Positions 35,185 through 44,471 are shown, numbered from the stretch's first letter. The stretch is DNA of 64,000 nucleotides from Muribaculaceae bacterium (GCA_017619935.1 JAFZRJ010000019.1:113719-177718), one strand, 5' to 3'. A program made the numbers and translations. Notes: a model not told the origin generated them from the sequence alone.

Positions 35185-36354
35185 TTACTCAATTTTACCA
35201 GTTTCCTTGGTGAAGTTCAAATACAGTTTCTGGCCAGGAGCTACATCCATGATGCGCTCTTGGTCGTCGCCAGCAGCACGATAAATAATCTTTCCGTCAA
35301 AGACCATGAACTCCGACTTCCACCATTCGATGGCAGCGCCCACTTTTACATAGGCACGCAGACCACCGTCGCCAGTAGGAGCTGCTGCAAATTCGGGTGA
35401 AACGAAGTCGCCGTTGGCATCTTCGGGAACGGTGAACAAGCAGTAGTCACGTTCTTCCTTCCATTGATCGTCTGTAATGTCAGTGGTCACGGTACCCATC
35501 AACCAAACATTAGGTTTGTTGAATTTGACTTTGTAGATCACCTTGCGGTTAACCACGCTGGATTGTACCACCATCATGTACCAACCGGGGTTGCTAGATG
35601 CAATCCAACCGTCTTTGTTGACGATTTCAGAGCCTAATTCGCTGGCTTCGTCAATGGTAATGCCGTCATATCCGACCACTTCATCGGTTTCGGCCTGAGT
35701 GTTGTTGAACTTAATACCTTTGTCATCGATATAAACCATGTGCCACAACAGGTCGGGGTTGCTGTGAACAGCCACCATCGAGAGGGCGTTGTCCCACTTG
35801 TTGTCGCAGAAGCTACCGATGATATAAAGATGCTCGGGAGGAAGCACTGGCGGCAACAGATAAGACAGGCGCACATTGTTCAGCTTAACGATGTTGGACA
35901 AGATTTCGCTGCCTTCCATGGCATCGCCATTGGCCTTGGCCATGGTTGCTCTGGCTTGGATGTAGAGTGGCAGCGTCATGGGGAAGTCTGCCTCGGTTTT
36001 GCCTTGATTCACAAAGAACTCAGTCAGCAATCCAGCAATGTTGACGGGATCGACAGAGATAATTGTGCTGGTGTAAACCTGTTTCAGTTCGATGGCGTCG
36101 CTCATGTCGGGGTTAACCGAGAGGCGAATCTTGTACTGCGTGTAGGCAGGGAACCCGTAGTCGGGCTGCGAGCAAGTCAGTTCCAGCGCACTGGAATTGT
36201 TCAAGTCGATGAGTCCGTCAGCCACGGCGGGAGTGTTGAGCACAAACTGCGTAGGCTTCTGGAACGTAGGATTGGAGTCGTTGTCGTCGTCACAAGCAGT
36301 GAAAACCAATAACCCCATCATCAACAGCAGAGTCGTCTTAAATATATGTTTCAT
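35185..36354 (-). CDS. SusE-like outer-membrane lipoprotein
   Basis: A 389-residue protein with a lipoprotein signal (MKHIFKTTLLLMMGLLVFTAC, cysteine about residue 21). Residues about 30-165 are a SusE N-terminal domain (FVLNTPAVADGLIDLNNSSA, ELTCSQPDYGF, YKIRLSVNPDMSDA); two starch-binding-like modules follow (about 175-285, HLYIIGSFCDNKWDNA; about 288-389, VWLMGTVTTDITDDQW). It lies 29 bases after susD. In Sus systems SusE sits on the cell surface beside SusCD and binds starch. The assignment is by domain plus position. Confidence 0.87.
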   Translation of the reverse strand: MKHIFKTTLLLMMGLLVFTACDDDNDSNPTFQKPTQFVLNTPAVADGLIDLNNSSALELTCSQPDYGFPAYTQYKIRLSVNPDMSDAIELKQVYTSTIISVDPVNIAGLLTEFFVNQGKTEADFPMTLPLYIQARATMAKANGDAMEGSEILSNIVKLNNVRLSYLLPPVLPPEHLYIIGSFCDNKWDNALSMVAVHSNPDLLWHMVYIDDKGIKFNNTQAETDEVVGYDGITIDEASELGSEIVNKDGWIASSNPGWYMMVVQSSVVNRKVIYKVKFNKPNVWLMGTVTTDITDDQWKEERDYCLFTVPEDANGDFVSPEFAAAPTGDGGLRAYVKVGAAIEWWKSEFMVFDGKIIYRAAGDDQERIMDVAPGQKLYLNFTKETGKIE

Positions 36355-36383
36355 AATATCTTACTCTTAAATGGGTTCGTAGA

Positions 36384-38069
36384 TCATTTATAACCATCGT
36401 TCTGATGGAGGTTCTTGTTGGCTGTGAGTTCCTTGGCTGGAATGGCGTAAATGTTGCGATACTCGTCGAAGTTACGGCCTTCATAGACACCGCCTTTCCA
36501 TTCCCAGTTGTAGTTGTTGTTGCCACCGAACTTGCCAAAGCGAATCAAGTCAACGCGACGGCGACCTTCGAAGTAGAATTCGCGGCTCCACTCGTCGAGG
36601 ATGTCGTTGAGCGAATAGTTGGCATTGGTGCGTTGCGACGCATTGGCACGCTTACGCAACGTGTTGATGGCGTTGGTACCTTCGGAAGTCGTGGTGCCGC
36701 CGTGCAGACGGGCGTCACACTCGGCAAGAGCAAGGTAGGCCTCGGCCACACGGAAGAAGAAGAAGTCGGTGTCGGGGAACTTGGCGTCGTGACCCTTGGT
36801 TCCGTCGGTCTTGAAGTTGGTGTATTTGCATACGCCGAAACCAGAAGTGAACTCGCCGGGGTTGGTAGCCTTGATGGTGGCATCCTGTCCCCAGAAGATT
36901 GCGCGGTCATCCTTGGCGGCCTTGGTCATGTTGTAAGAGGCCACGTTGGGAGCGTCGCCCTGCGGGAAGAATTTCTTCACGAGGTCGGCACGGGCACGGT
37001 TACCGGCCCAACCCTCAGTTGTTCCGTTGTTGCTCGTCTTGTCGTAAGGATTGCACTTCATGGCGTCGTTGTAGGTGGAAGCCACGAGGAAGCAAGAAGC
37101 GCCATACTGCTGTGTGGAAATACCATCGGCCATGACAGGGAAGATGGCTTCGTAGGCAGCGGCGGTTTCACCGTTGTCACCCATAAACAGCGACTGGTAA
37201 GCCGAGAATTGATATTCGGTGGTGATAGGATTGCCATCTTCATCCACCATTGGATTGCCGTTGGCGTCTTTCTGAGGCACCAGGGTGATGATGGGATCCA
37301 TGTTCAGATGATAGTCTGATTCCATGATTTTGCGAGCATACTTAGCTGCATTTTCCCATTCTTCTTTGCCGGTATAGACTTTGGCGTTGAGGTAGAGGCG
37401 CATGAGCAGCATCCAGGCTCCAGCTTTGTCGAGGCGGCCATAACCGATATCGCTCGACTTCTTTGCCTTGGGCTCGTTCAGGTCGGGTTCCAACTCGTTT
37501 ACCTCGTTCACCAACCAAGCATACATTTCAGCGCGAGGCAACTGGCTAGGCTTGGTCAGTGTAGTGGCAAAGGGCACATTTCCGAAAGCGTCCATGAGCA
37601 GGTAATACTCAATGGCGCGCAGCAGACGGATTTCGGCCGTCATGGTCTTGTTGTAACCGCTTTGCTCGTTGATGTAATGGTTGCAATAGTCAATACCCAC
37701 CGTAAGGCGGTTGTAATACATATTCACCATGGGGTGTGTGGCATCGAAAGTGTTGTAGATAAACTCAGAGATACCTGTATCGCCCCATCCACAGATGGCC
37801 TCATCGGTGGGAAGTTCGTTGGTGTTCCACATTTGTCGAATAAGACCAGTGAAACCAGCATCTTCGGCCACAATGTCGGTCGAGCCGCCGCCGTTATTGC
37901 CTTCGAGGGCAAAGCCGGCATAGCACTTGTTGAACAAGCCTTCGGCATCATATTCGGTGCTGATGTTCGGGTCGCGAGGAGTAACGTCAAGGTCATCCAC
38001 GCACGAACTCAAGCCAGCCGAGAGCAGCAATGCAGCTGCTGGAATGATATATTTTAATGCTTTTTTCAT
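36384..38069 (-). CDS. susD: SusD/RagB family surface glycan-binding lipoprotein
   Basis: A 561-residue protein with a lipoprotein signal (MKKALKYIIPAAALLLSAGL, then SSC) followed by acidic residues. Typical SusD sequence is seen: LDVTPRDPNISTEYDAEGLFNKCY, ICNHY-type helices (GIDYCNHYIN), AEIRLLRAIEYYLLMDAFGNVPF, RLYLNAKVYTGKEEWENAAKYA, and the C-terminal EWSREFYFEGRRRVDLIRFG. It acts as the lid of the SusC transporter and starts 21 bases after susC. The surroundings (amylases, SusE/F-like genes) point to starch as substrate. Confidence 0.96.
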   Translation of the reverse strand: MKKALKYIIPAAALLLSAGLSSCVDDLDVTPRDPNISTEYDAEGLFNKCYAGFALEGNNGGGSTDIVAEDAGFTGLIRQMWNTNELPTDEAICGWGDTGISEFIYNTFDATHPMVNMYYNRLTVGIDYCNHYINEQSGYNKTMTAEIRLLRAIEYYLLMDAFGNVPFATTLTKPSQLPRAEMYAWLVNEVNELEPDLNEPKAKKSSDIGYGRLDKAGAWMLLMRLYLNAKVYTGKEEWENAAKYARKIMESDYHLNMDPIITLVPQKDANGNPMVDEDGNPITTEYQFSAYQSLFMGDNGETAAAYEAIFPVMADGISTQQYGASCFLVASTYNDAMKCNPYDKTSNNGTTEGWAGNRARADLVKKFFPQGDAPNVASYNMTKAAKDDRAIFWGQDATIKATNPGEFTSGFGVCKYTNFKTDGTKGHDAKFPDTDFFFFRVAEAYLALAECDARLHGGTTTSEGTNAINTLRKRANASQRTNANYSLNDILDEWSREFYFEGRRRVDLIRFGKFGGNNNYNWEWKGGVYEGRNFDEYRNIYAIPAKELTANKNLHQNDGYK

Positions 38070-38090
38070 TGTTGTAGTCGTTAATGAGAA

Positions 38091-41000
38091 TTAAAAGTTA
38101 AGATTCAATCCCAGTACGAATGAGATGGGACGAGGATAGAGGTTGTCATCGTTACCGCTGGAAATCTCGGGATCGATGCCGTCATACTTGGTGATGCAGA
38201 ACACATTGTTCACAGTACCGTAGATACGGCCTCCAAGTCCTTTGTAACTACCCGTCTTAAACAACTCGCTGAAGGTATAACCCAGAGTGATGTTGTCCAT
38301 CTTGAAGAAGGAACCATTCTGTACCCAGTGATCGCTGAGTTTGGCCTCCATTTGGTCGGTTTGCCATCCATAGGCCAGTGTGGCGGTAGGACGGTTTCCT
38401 AAGTAAGCGCTTTGAGCCCAGATGGCGTTGGGGCTGTGGTTCACGCCACCACGCACGACATTGTTGTAAACGTAGTTGCCGATGTGGGCGTGTGTGTTGA
38501 AACCGAAGTCCCAGTTCTTCCATTCGAGGCGTGAAGAGAAGCCCATGATAACAGGAGGCGTGGGACTCTTGTAGAGGTAACGGTCATCACCGCTGATGAC
38601 ACCGTCGCCGTTGCGGTCAACAACGAGATTTTCAATGGGTCGTCCATTCTCGTCATAGACTTGCTGATATACATAGTATGACCATGCGGGGAAGCCCACT
38701 TGGTTAGCCTGTGCAGTTGTACCGGTACCACCCACACCAAATCCTGTGGGAACGGGAGCTCCGTTGTCACTCACACCGCTCAAGTCGGTGATTTCGTTCT
38801 TGTTGTAAGTGAAGTTGTAGGTCAATTGCCAAGTCCAATCGTTGTTCTGGATAGCCTTCCAGTCGATTGACAACTCAATACCAGTGTTCTTCATAGAACC
38901 GATGTTCTGCATAGCTTCATTGATAAAGCCAGACAATGCAGGAGTGGGAGCGGTGTTCAGCAGGTCGGTGGTCTTGCGGTAGTACCAGTCGATGCTACCA
39001 GTGAGTCGCTGGTTCATCACACCCCAGTCAATACCGATGTTGGTGGTGGTTGTGGTCTCCCACTTCAAGTCACGACGGAAGTCGTCGGGACGATAGAGGT
39101 GGCCGTCGCCGGTAAGTCCTTCACCCGTCAAGGGATAGAAGCTGTTCACACCAGTATTTTTGGAGTAACGAGGAATCCACAGGTAATCACCGATACCGTC
39201 TTGCTGACCGGTCTTACCCCAACCCAAGCGCAGCTTGAGGTCGCTGAGTGCATCCACGCCTTTGAGGAAGTTTTCTTCCTTGATTTTCCATGCGAAAGCA
39301 AACGAGGGGAAGAATGCCCAGTGCTCACGGAAACGCGAAGAACCGTCCTCGCGGAATGTGGCGGTGAGCATATAGCGGTTCATGAGCGTGTAGTTGGCAC
39401 GACCGAAGAACGAAACCAGATAGTGGTCGTTGTCATAGCTGTTGGGGACGTGCTCGGTTTCTTTGCCGGCGAGAGACTTGTCGTTGTTGGTCTCAGCATA
39501 ATATCCCCAATAGTCGTAAGTACCCCACTTGCGATAATGTGCCCATTCGTAACCGGCCATCACATCGAAGTGGTTGTTCTCGTTGAAATCTTTGAAATAT
39601 TGAGCATAAGTACTCAACTGCAAGTTGCGACGGGTAACATCCTCACCACCGTGAGAGCCGTAGTACATGGCACCAGGTGATGCGGGCTCCACGTCGTTGC
39701 GGCGGAACGACTTGATGATGTCGGCGCCAAGCGTCATGTGCAGGCGGATGTCTTCCAAGCCATGAATCTTGTAGTCGATGTCGGCACTGCCGATGAACTG
39801 GCGTGACCAGCCGCGGTTGTTGGCCAACTCAATGCCGGCAACGGGGTTGCTGGTGGCGTTAGAGTGCTTAGTGTAGGGCCAAGTGCTGTCGCCGAGTGCA
39901 CCACCTGCGGTGGGCCACTCAAAGTATCCGCCGAAGTTACGCAGCGTGCCGTTCTCGTTCAGGCCCATTTCAGTATGAATGGGTGAAGTGAACTTGTAGG
40001 GATCTTGTGTTGGGTCGAACCACACAGCGCTGCCTATTCCGTCGTTGGGGTCGGTACGCTTGGTCCACATGCCCTTTCCGTTGAGCACCAGGTTCAGGTG
40101 GTCGTTAAACAGTGAGGGGCTCAGTGTGATAGCACCTGTAGCACGCTTGTAATCGTTCTTGATGATGATACCCTCTTGGTCGGTATAACCAAGTGACACA
40201 CGGTAGGGGAGCACAGTGCCGAATGCACCACTCACGGTCACGTTGTGGTCGTGGCTCACAGCCGTACGCAGGATGAGGTCTTGCCAGTTGGTGTTGGCTG
40301 TACCCAGTAACTGGTAGGGAGTGCTGTCCTCACCGAAGATGTTCTTGATGAATGCACGGTATTCGTTACCGTCCATCACTTCAATGTTTTTCTTTTTCTT
40401 GCTAATGGTCACGTTGCCCGAGTAGGACACTTGAGGAGCACCATGACGGCTGCCCTTCTTGGTGGTAATGATGATGACACCATTAGAACCACGGCTACCA
40501 TAGATGGCGGTTGCGCTAGCGTCCTTGAGCACGTTGAAGCTCTCAATGTCGGCGGGGTTGATTGAAGAAATAATGTTGTTCATACCGGCCACACCGTCGT
40601 TGTCCAGTGCGATACCGTCGAGCACGATAAGGGGGTCGTTGCTGGCGTTCAGTGACGATCCACCACGGATGCGGAGGGTTGCGCCACCACCTACGTTACC
40701 GTCACCTGCCGTGACGTTCAGACCAGCCACTTTACCAGTAAGCATGTCCTGTGCACTCACGGTGACACCTTTGTTCTTGGCGTCGGGCTTGAGGGCTGTT
40801 ACACTACCGGTGAGGTCGCTCTTGCGTGCCACACCGTAACCAATCACCACCAACTCGTTGAGCGTCGTGGTGTTGTCTTGCATAATAATCTCAAGGTGTT
40901 CAGCGGCCAGCACTTCCTGGTCTTGATAACCGATAGAGGTGATTAGGAGCTTTGCTCCCTTGGGCACATTGCTCAGAGTGAAGTTGCCGTCAAAGTCGGT

Positions 41001-41177
41001 AACGGTACCTTGTGTGGTACCCACAATACGTACCGAAGCACCGATGACGCCTTCGCCCGTTGCATCTTTCACGAGTCCGTTGACAGTAATCTGTGCAACG
41101 GCACCGAGTGACAGGAACAATCCCATCACAAGGGCAAGAATTCGCGAGGGAATTCTGAGGTTTAGCTGCTTCATCAT
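38091..41177 (-). CDS. susC: SusC/RagA family TonB-dependent glycan transporter
   Basis: A 1028-residue outer-membrane protein. After a signal peptide (to about residue 29, GAVAQ) comes a carboxypeptidase-regulatory-like domain (about 30-110), then the SusC marker LNELVVIGYG, a plug with IYGSRGSNGVIIITTKKG, and a beta barrel ending in FVLGLNLNF with a terminal phenylalanine. It imports oligosaccharides bound by SusD, powered by TonB. It is the first gene of the Sus operon; a LacI-type operator and -7 box lie in the divergent gap to the regulator. There is no anti-sigma (STN) domain. Confidence 0.97.
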   Translation of the reverse strand: MMKQLNLRIPSRILALVMGLFLSLGAVAQITVNGLVKDATGEGVIGASVRIVGTTQGTVTDFDGNFTLSNVPKGAKLLITSIGYQDQEVLAAEHLEIIMQDNTTTLNELVVIGYGVARKSDLTGSVTALKPDAKNKGVTVSAQDMLTGKVAGLNVTAGDGNVGGGATLRIRGGSSLNASNDPLIVLDGIALDNDGVAGMNNIISSINPADIESFNVLKDASATAIYGSRGSNGVIIITTKKGSRHGAPQVSYSGNVTISKKKKNIEVMDGNEYRAFIKNIFGEDSTPYQLLGTANTNWQDLILRTAVSHDHNVTVSGAFGTVLPYRVSLGYTDQEGIIIKNDYKRATGAITLSPSLFNDHLNLVLNGKGMWTKRTDPNDGIGSAVWFDPTQDPYKFTSPIHTEMGLNENGTLRNFGGYFEWPTAGGALGDSTWPYTKHSNATSNPVAGIELANNRGWSRQFIGSADIDYKIHGLEDIRLHMTLGADIIKSFRRNDVEPASPGAMYYGSHGGEDVTRRNLQLSTYAQYFKDFNENNHFDVMAGYEWAHYRKWGTYDYWGYYAETNNDKSLAGKETEHVPNSYDNDHYLVSFFGRANYTLMNRYMLTATFREDGSSRFREHWAFFPSFAFAWKIKEENFLKGVDALSDLKLRLGWGKTGQQDGIGDYLWIPRYSKNTGVNSFYPLTGEGLTGDGHLYRPDDFRRDLKWETTTTTNIGIDWGVMNQRLTGSIDWYYRKTTDLLNTAPTPALSGFINEAMQNIGSMKNTGIELSIDWKAIQNNDWTWQLTYNFTYNKNEITDLSGVSDNGAPVPTGFGVGGTGTTAQANQVGFPAWSYYVYQQVYDENGRPIENLVVDRNGDGVISGDDRYLYKSPTPPVIMGFSSRLEWKNWDFGFNTHAHIGNYVYNNVVRGGVNHSPNAIWAQSAYLGNRPTATLAYGWQTDQMEAKLSDHWVQNGSFFKMDNITLGYTFSELFKTGSYKGLGGRIYGTVNNVFCITKYDGIDPEISSGNDDNLYPRPISFVLGLNLNF

Positions 41178-41249
41178 TACATTTTTAAGTTAAAGTTATG
41201 TTAGTTATATATAGTCTTAAGGCGCATTTTGGCACATTAATGAACGATA

Positions 41250-41281
41250 CAAAATTAACCCATACCACATTATAGAATAAA
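41250..41281 (-). promoter_or_regulatory. Promoter of the susC operon
   Basis: On the minus strand: TTTA (41281-41278), 20 bases, TAATTTTG (41257-41250). The -7 box is a full match and the -33 box has one mismatch. The leader to the susC ATG is about 70 bases. Confidence 0.62.
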
Positions 41282-41313
41282 TATTTCAATGTTAAATTCT
41301 ATATTAAATATGT

Positions 41314-41325
41314 GCAATCGTTTGC
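41314..41325. promoter_or_regulatory. LacI-family operator in the susC-lacI divergent region
   Basis: GCAATCGTTTGC, identical to the malQ site. Its centre lies 62.5 bases from the first base of the susC -7 box, the same as at malQ, and it covers the TTTG -33 element of the lacI promoter. The geometry suggests activation of susC and repression of lacI from one site. Confidence 0.82.
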
Positions 41326-41352
41326 ATCTTATGGTTTTCTTTTATAATTTTG
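41321..41352 (+). promoter_or_regulatory. Promoter of the lacI-family gene, overlapped by the operator
   Basis: TTTG (41321-41324) lies inside the operator; after exactly 20 bases comes TAATTTTG (41345-41352). Both boxes match the consensus. The start codon at 41371 is 18 bases beyond the -7 box. Confidence 0.78.
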
Positions 41353-41370
41353 CGAGAAATTGTAGTAGTT

Positions 41371-42396
41371 ATGGCTGTGAACGATGAAATGACGATGAAA
41401 GACATCGCACGAGAGTTGGGGGTGTCGGTGGCTACCGTGTCGCGTGCGTTGAAAGATAGCCCGAGCATCAGCAAGGAGCGCAGGGAGAAAATACAGGCTT
41501 TCGCCCGTGAACACAACTATGTGCCTAACGCCATTGCTGAGCAGTTGCGCAACAGCCGCAAGCAGCCGCCCAAGGTGATTGGGGTCATTCTGCCGGAATT
41601 CATTCATTACTATTTCGCGACAGTGTTGGCCGGTATCGAAGATGAAGCCAGCAAGCACGGCTACCGGCTTCTGGTGGCCGCCAGCCATGAGAACGAGGAG
41701 CGCGAGAAACGCATTTGCGAGTCGTTCTACAAGAACAAGGTGTGCGGCATCATCACTTCGCAAGCCAAGGAAACAGTCGATTTCAGCCACTATGTCAAGC
41801 TCGATGAATTGCGGCTTCCGCTGGTGTTCTACGATCGCATTTGTCCGGCCATCAATGCCAACCGTGTAGTGGTTGACGACTATGTGGGGACGCTCAAGGC
41901 GGTTTCGCATTTGATTGACAGCGGTTGCAAGCGCATCGCGTTCTATGGCACCACACCCAATCTGGAAATTGGGAAAAACCGCTTCAACGGCTATAAAGAT
42001 GCCCTCTATCAGCATGGCTTGACGTTGGATGAATCGCTTGTTCGCCAGTGCGATACACGCCAAGATGCCGAACGGATTACCCCCGAAATGTTGAAGATGA
42101 AAAACCGTCCCGACGCTTTCTTCACCGTGAACGACGAAACCGCCATAGGCGTGCTCTATACCGTCAAACAACGGGGATTCAAGATTCCTGAAGAAATATC
42201 CATCTGCGGATTCACCAACAGCACTTATGCCGTTACCTGCGACCCTCAGCTCACCAGCGTGGAGCAGAACGGCTACGAGGTGGGGCGTGAAGCCGCCGAG
42301 AGCCTGATTGGGCTTGTCGAGGGCACCTTGTCGAGTGATCATGTCGTAAAACGAATAGTGAAGACACGCCTTGTCGTGCGTGCTACGACCAAATAA
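41371..42396 (+). CDS. LacI-family transcriptional regulator of the starch genes
   Basis: The protein has 341 residues from the ATG at 41371 (MAVNDEMTMKDIARELGV). A TTG start at 41350 is possible in frame but lies within the -7 box and is rejected; ATGs at 41389 and 41395 are also possible. The helix-turn-helix is MKDIARELGVSVATVSRALK, with the hinge region NYVPNAIAEQLRNS; a periplasmic-binding-like sensor domain follows (IGVILPEFIHYYFATVLAGI, FTVNDETAIGVLY, ICGFTNSTYA). It has no membrane segment, so it is unlike the SusR of Bacteroides thetaiotaomicron. Two identical operators link it to susC and malQ. The phosphatase gene follows after 10 bases. Confidence 0.93.
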   Translation: MAVNDEMTMKDIARELGVSVATVSRALKDSPSISKERREKIQAFAREHNYVPNAIAEQLRNSRKQPPKVIGVILPEFIHYYFATVLAGIEDEASKHGYRLLVAASHENEEREKRICESFYKNKVCGIITSQAKETVDFSHYVKLDELRLPLVFYDRICPAINANRVVVDDYVGTLKAVSHLIDSGCKRIAFYGTTPNLEIGKNRFNGYKDALYQHGLTLDESLVRQCDTRQDAERITPEMLKMKNRPDAFFTVNDETAIGVLYTVKQRGFKIPEEISICGFTNSTYAVTCDPQLTSVEQNGYEVGREAAESLIGLVEGTLSSDHVVKRIVKTRLVVRATTK

Positions 42397-42406
42397 AAAT
42401 TTTGTA

Positions 42407-43894
42407 ATGCCAATGAATATGAAACGTATTTTTTTGCCTTTGTTGACACTGCTTGTTGCAGGTGTCTTCTGTGCTCATGCTCAGGTGGCGAGGCCGCGAT
42501 TGGTAGTGGGCATCGTTGTGGACCAGATGCGCTGGGACTATCTCTATCAGTACGAAAACAAATGGGGTGCCGACGGCTTCAAACGGTTGTTGGGCGAGGG
42601 CTACAGTTGTGCCAACACCATGATTGATTATGTACCCACCATCACCGCTTGTGGCCATGCCTCGATTTTCACGGGCACCACTCCGGCTATTCACGGCATT
42701 GCCGGAAACAGCTATGTGCTGAATGGCCATTCCACTTCGAGTGTCAAAGATACTACCGTGGTAGGCGTTGGCACACAGAGCAGCAAGGGCCAGCGTTCGC
42801 CACGAAACTTGCTGGTGACCACGATAGGCGACCAAATGAAACTCGCCACGTATAACAAGACCAAAGTGATAGGTGTCTCACTCAAGGATAGGGCCGCCAT
42901 TCTCCCAGCCGGTCACGGGGCTGACGGTGCCTATTGGTATGATGATGACACCCATCAGTTCATTACCAGTACTTATTATCGCAAGGATTTGCCCAAATGG
43001 GTAAAGGATTTCAACAAGAGTAATAAGAAGAATTTGGCCAAGAATGTGTGGAACGACCGTGTGGGAGTGACCATGACTTTCGGCCTGGCCGAGGCCGCTT
43101 TGAAGACCGAGAAACTGGGTGCCGATGACGTGCCTGACTTCCTCACTATCAGTATCTCAACAACCGATGCCGCCGCCCACACCTATGGGGCGATGGCTGA
43201 TGAGATGCTGCCCATTTATGTCCAGCTCGACGCTGAGTTGGCTTCACTGTTCAAGATGCTTGACAAGGAAGTGGGACGTGGACAATATCTGTTGTTCCTT
43301 ACTGCCGACCATGGTGGCACTTATAGCGAGCCCCACATGCGGGCGCGACACATGCCTTCGGGCCGAATCTACACCCAGGACATTTGTGTAGAGACCAATC
43401 GGCGGCTGCGTCAGCAATTTGGGGTGGACAGTTTGCTCAAGAGGCAGATGGGTTACACGTTCTACCTCAATAATGAAGTTATCGAAAAATCGGGGGTGGA
43501 CCGAGAGGCCGTGAAAGCCGCCGCGGTGAAAATCATGGGCGACCGTCCCGAGGTGATGTGGGCCGTTGATGTCGAGCGTGTGAATGAGGCTTCAGTTCCT
43601 CAGGAGATACGTGAGCGCATCATCAAGGGGTATCACCGCAAACGCAGTGGCGAGATATTTGTGCTACCCGTCACTGGGACTTATTCTAGCGGGAGTGTTG
43701 ATGACCGTGGGTCCAATCACGGAACGTGGAACCAGAGCGATTCACACATCCCCTTGCTGTTTTACGGCTGGAATGTGCCCCATGGCGAAACTGTCGCACT
43801 CACTCACATGACCGATATTGCCGCCACGGTGTGCGCCATGATGCATGTGCAAGCCCCCGACGGGTGTCTGGGACAACCCATCCTGTTCAAGTAA
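42407..43894 (+). CDS. PafA-like alkaline phosphatase / type I phosphodiesterase family protein
   Basis: A 495-residue protein from the ATG at 42407; ATGs at 42413 and 42419 are equally plausible, and the signal peptide begins at the last (MKRIFLPLLTLLVAGVFCAH). Alkaline phosphatase superfamily features are the metal ligand Asp in VVGIVVDQMRWDYLYQYENK, the nucleophile Thr near residue 80 (PTITACGHASIFTGTTPAIH), LTADHGGTYSEPHM and the C-terminal SNHGTWNQSDSHIPLLFYGW. PafA enzymes are periplasmic phosphate monoesterases. It starts 10 bases after the regulator and may share its transcript; the link to starch is not obvious. Confidence 0.9.
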   Translation: MPMNMKRIFLPLLTLLVAGVFCAHAQVARPRLVVGIVVDQMRWDYLYQYENKWGADGFKRLLGEGYSCANTMIDYVPTITACGHASIFTGTTPAIHGIAGNSYVLNGHSTSSVKDTTVVGVGTQSSKGQRSPRNLLVTTIGDQMKLATYNKTKVIGVSLKDRAAILPAGHGADGAYWYDDDTHQFITSTYYRKDLPKWVKDFNKSNKKNLAKNVWNDRVGVTMTFGLAEAALKTEKLGADDVPDFLTISISTTDAAAHTYGAMADEMLPIYVQLDAELASLFKMLDKEVGRGQYLLFLTADHGGTYSEPHMRARHMPSGRIYTQDICVETNRRLRQQFGVDSLLKRQMGYTFYLNNEVIEKSGVDREAVKAAAVKIMGDRPEVMWAVDVERVNEASVPQEIRERIIKGYHRKRSGEIFVLPVTGTYSSGSVDDRGSNHGTWNQSDSHIPLLFYGWNVPHGETVALTHMTDIAATVCAMMHVQAPDGCLGQPILFK

Positions 43895-43923
43895 AGAGAG
43901 GACTGGCGGTTAGGGTAGCGGTG

Positions 43924-44439
43924 TTACTCCTCGTACCAGGTGGAGTACATGAGGTAGTTGCGCGCGATTTTTACGTTGATTTCGCTTGCCTGTGACGGAT
44001 CAACCATTTTCTTGAATTTGGCAGGACTGCCGGCCCACAACTCGTGAGGCCCAATCTTGGTGCCGCCCAGCACCACGCTGCCGGCCGCCACGATGGCGCC
44101 TTCGCCCACTTCGGCATGGTCAAGGATGATGCTGCCCATGCCGATGAGCGCCATGTTGCCAATCTTGGCGCCATGCACCACCACGTTGTGACCGATTGAC
44201 ACGTCGTCGCCAATTTCGGTGACCGATTTCTCATACAGCGTGTGAATCACTGCATTGTCTTGGATATTCACACGGTTGCCAATGGTGATGGTGTTCACGT
44301 CGCCGCGCAGCACGGCGCCAAACCAGATGCTGCAACCTTCACCCATGGTCACGTCGCCAACTACTACGGCATTGTCGGCGAGGAAGCAACCATCGCCTAT
44401 TTTTGGGACAAAACCCCTGACTTTTTTGATGATAGCCAT
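43924..44439 (-). CDS. Gamma carbonic anhydrase family protein
   Basis: The 171-residue product is read from the ATG at 44439 (MAIIKKVRGFVPKIGDGCFL); longer in-frame starts lie upstream of the promoter. The body is a left-handed beta-helix of hexapeptide repeats (VVVGDVTMGEGCSIWFGAVL, GAIVAAGSVVLGGTKIGPHE). The three histidines expected for metal binding are visible in AVIHTLYEKS and IGHNVVVHG. The end (LWAGSPAKFKKMV) is typical. It is likely a cytoplasmic trimer interconverting CO2 and bicarbonate, though some family members have other roles. It is convergent with the phosphatase gene, with a 29-base gap. Confidence 0.9.
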   Translation of the reverse strand: MAIIKKVRGFVPKIGDGCFLADNAVVVGDVTMGEGCSIWFGAVLRGDVNTITIGNRVNIQDNAVIHTLYEKSVTEIGDDVSIGHNVVVHGAKIGNMALIGMGSIILDHAEVGEGAIVAAGSVVLGGTKIGPHELWAGSPAKFKKMVDPSQASEINVKIARNYLMYSTWYEE

Positions 44440-44471
44440 TGTTATAATGATAGTATAATGTGTTGATGCAG

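Noticed and set aside
38091-41177. SusC with N-terminal signalling (STN) domain controlling an extracytoplasmic sigma factor
   Set aside because: The N-terminus goes straight from the signal peptide into the carboxypeptidase-regulatory-like domain, and no sigma/anti-sigma genes are adjacent.
41350-41370. Earlier TTG start for the LacI-family regulator
   Set aside because: The codon lies inside the -7 box TAATTTTG, upstream of where transcription should begin. The ATG at 41371 is a better start.
41371-42396. SusR of the Bacteroides thetaiotaomicron type
   Set aside because: That regulator is membrane-spanning; this one is a soluble LacI-family protein with a classical helix-turn-helix and sensor domain.
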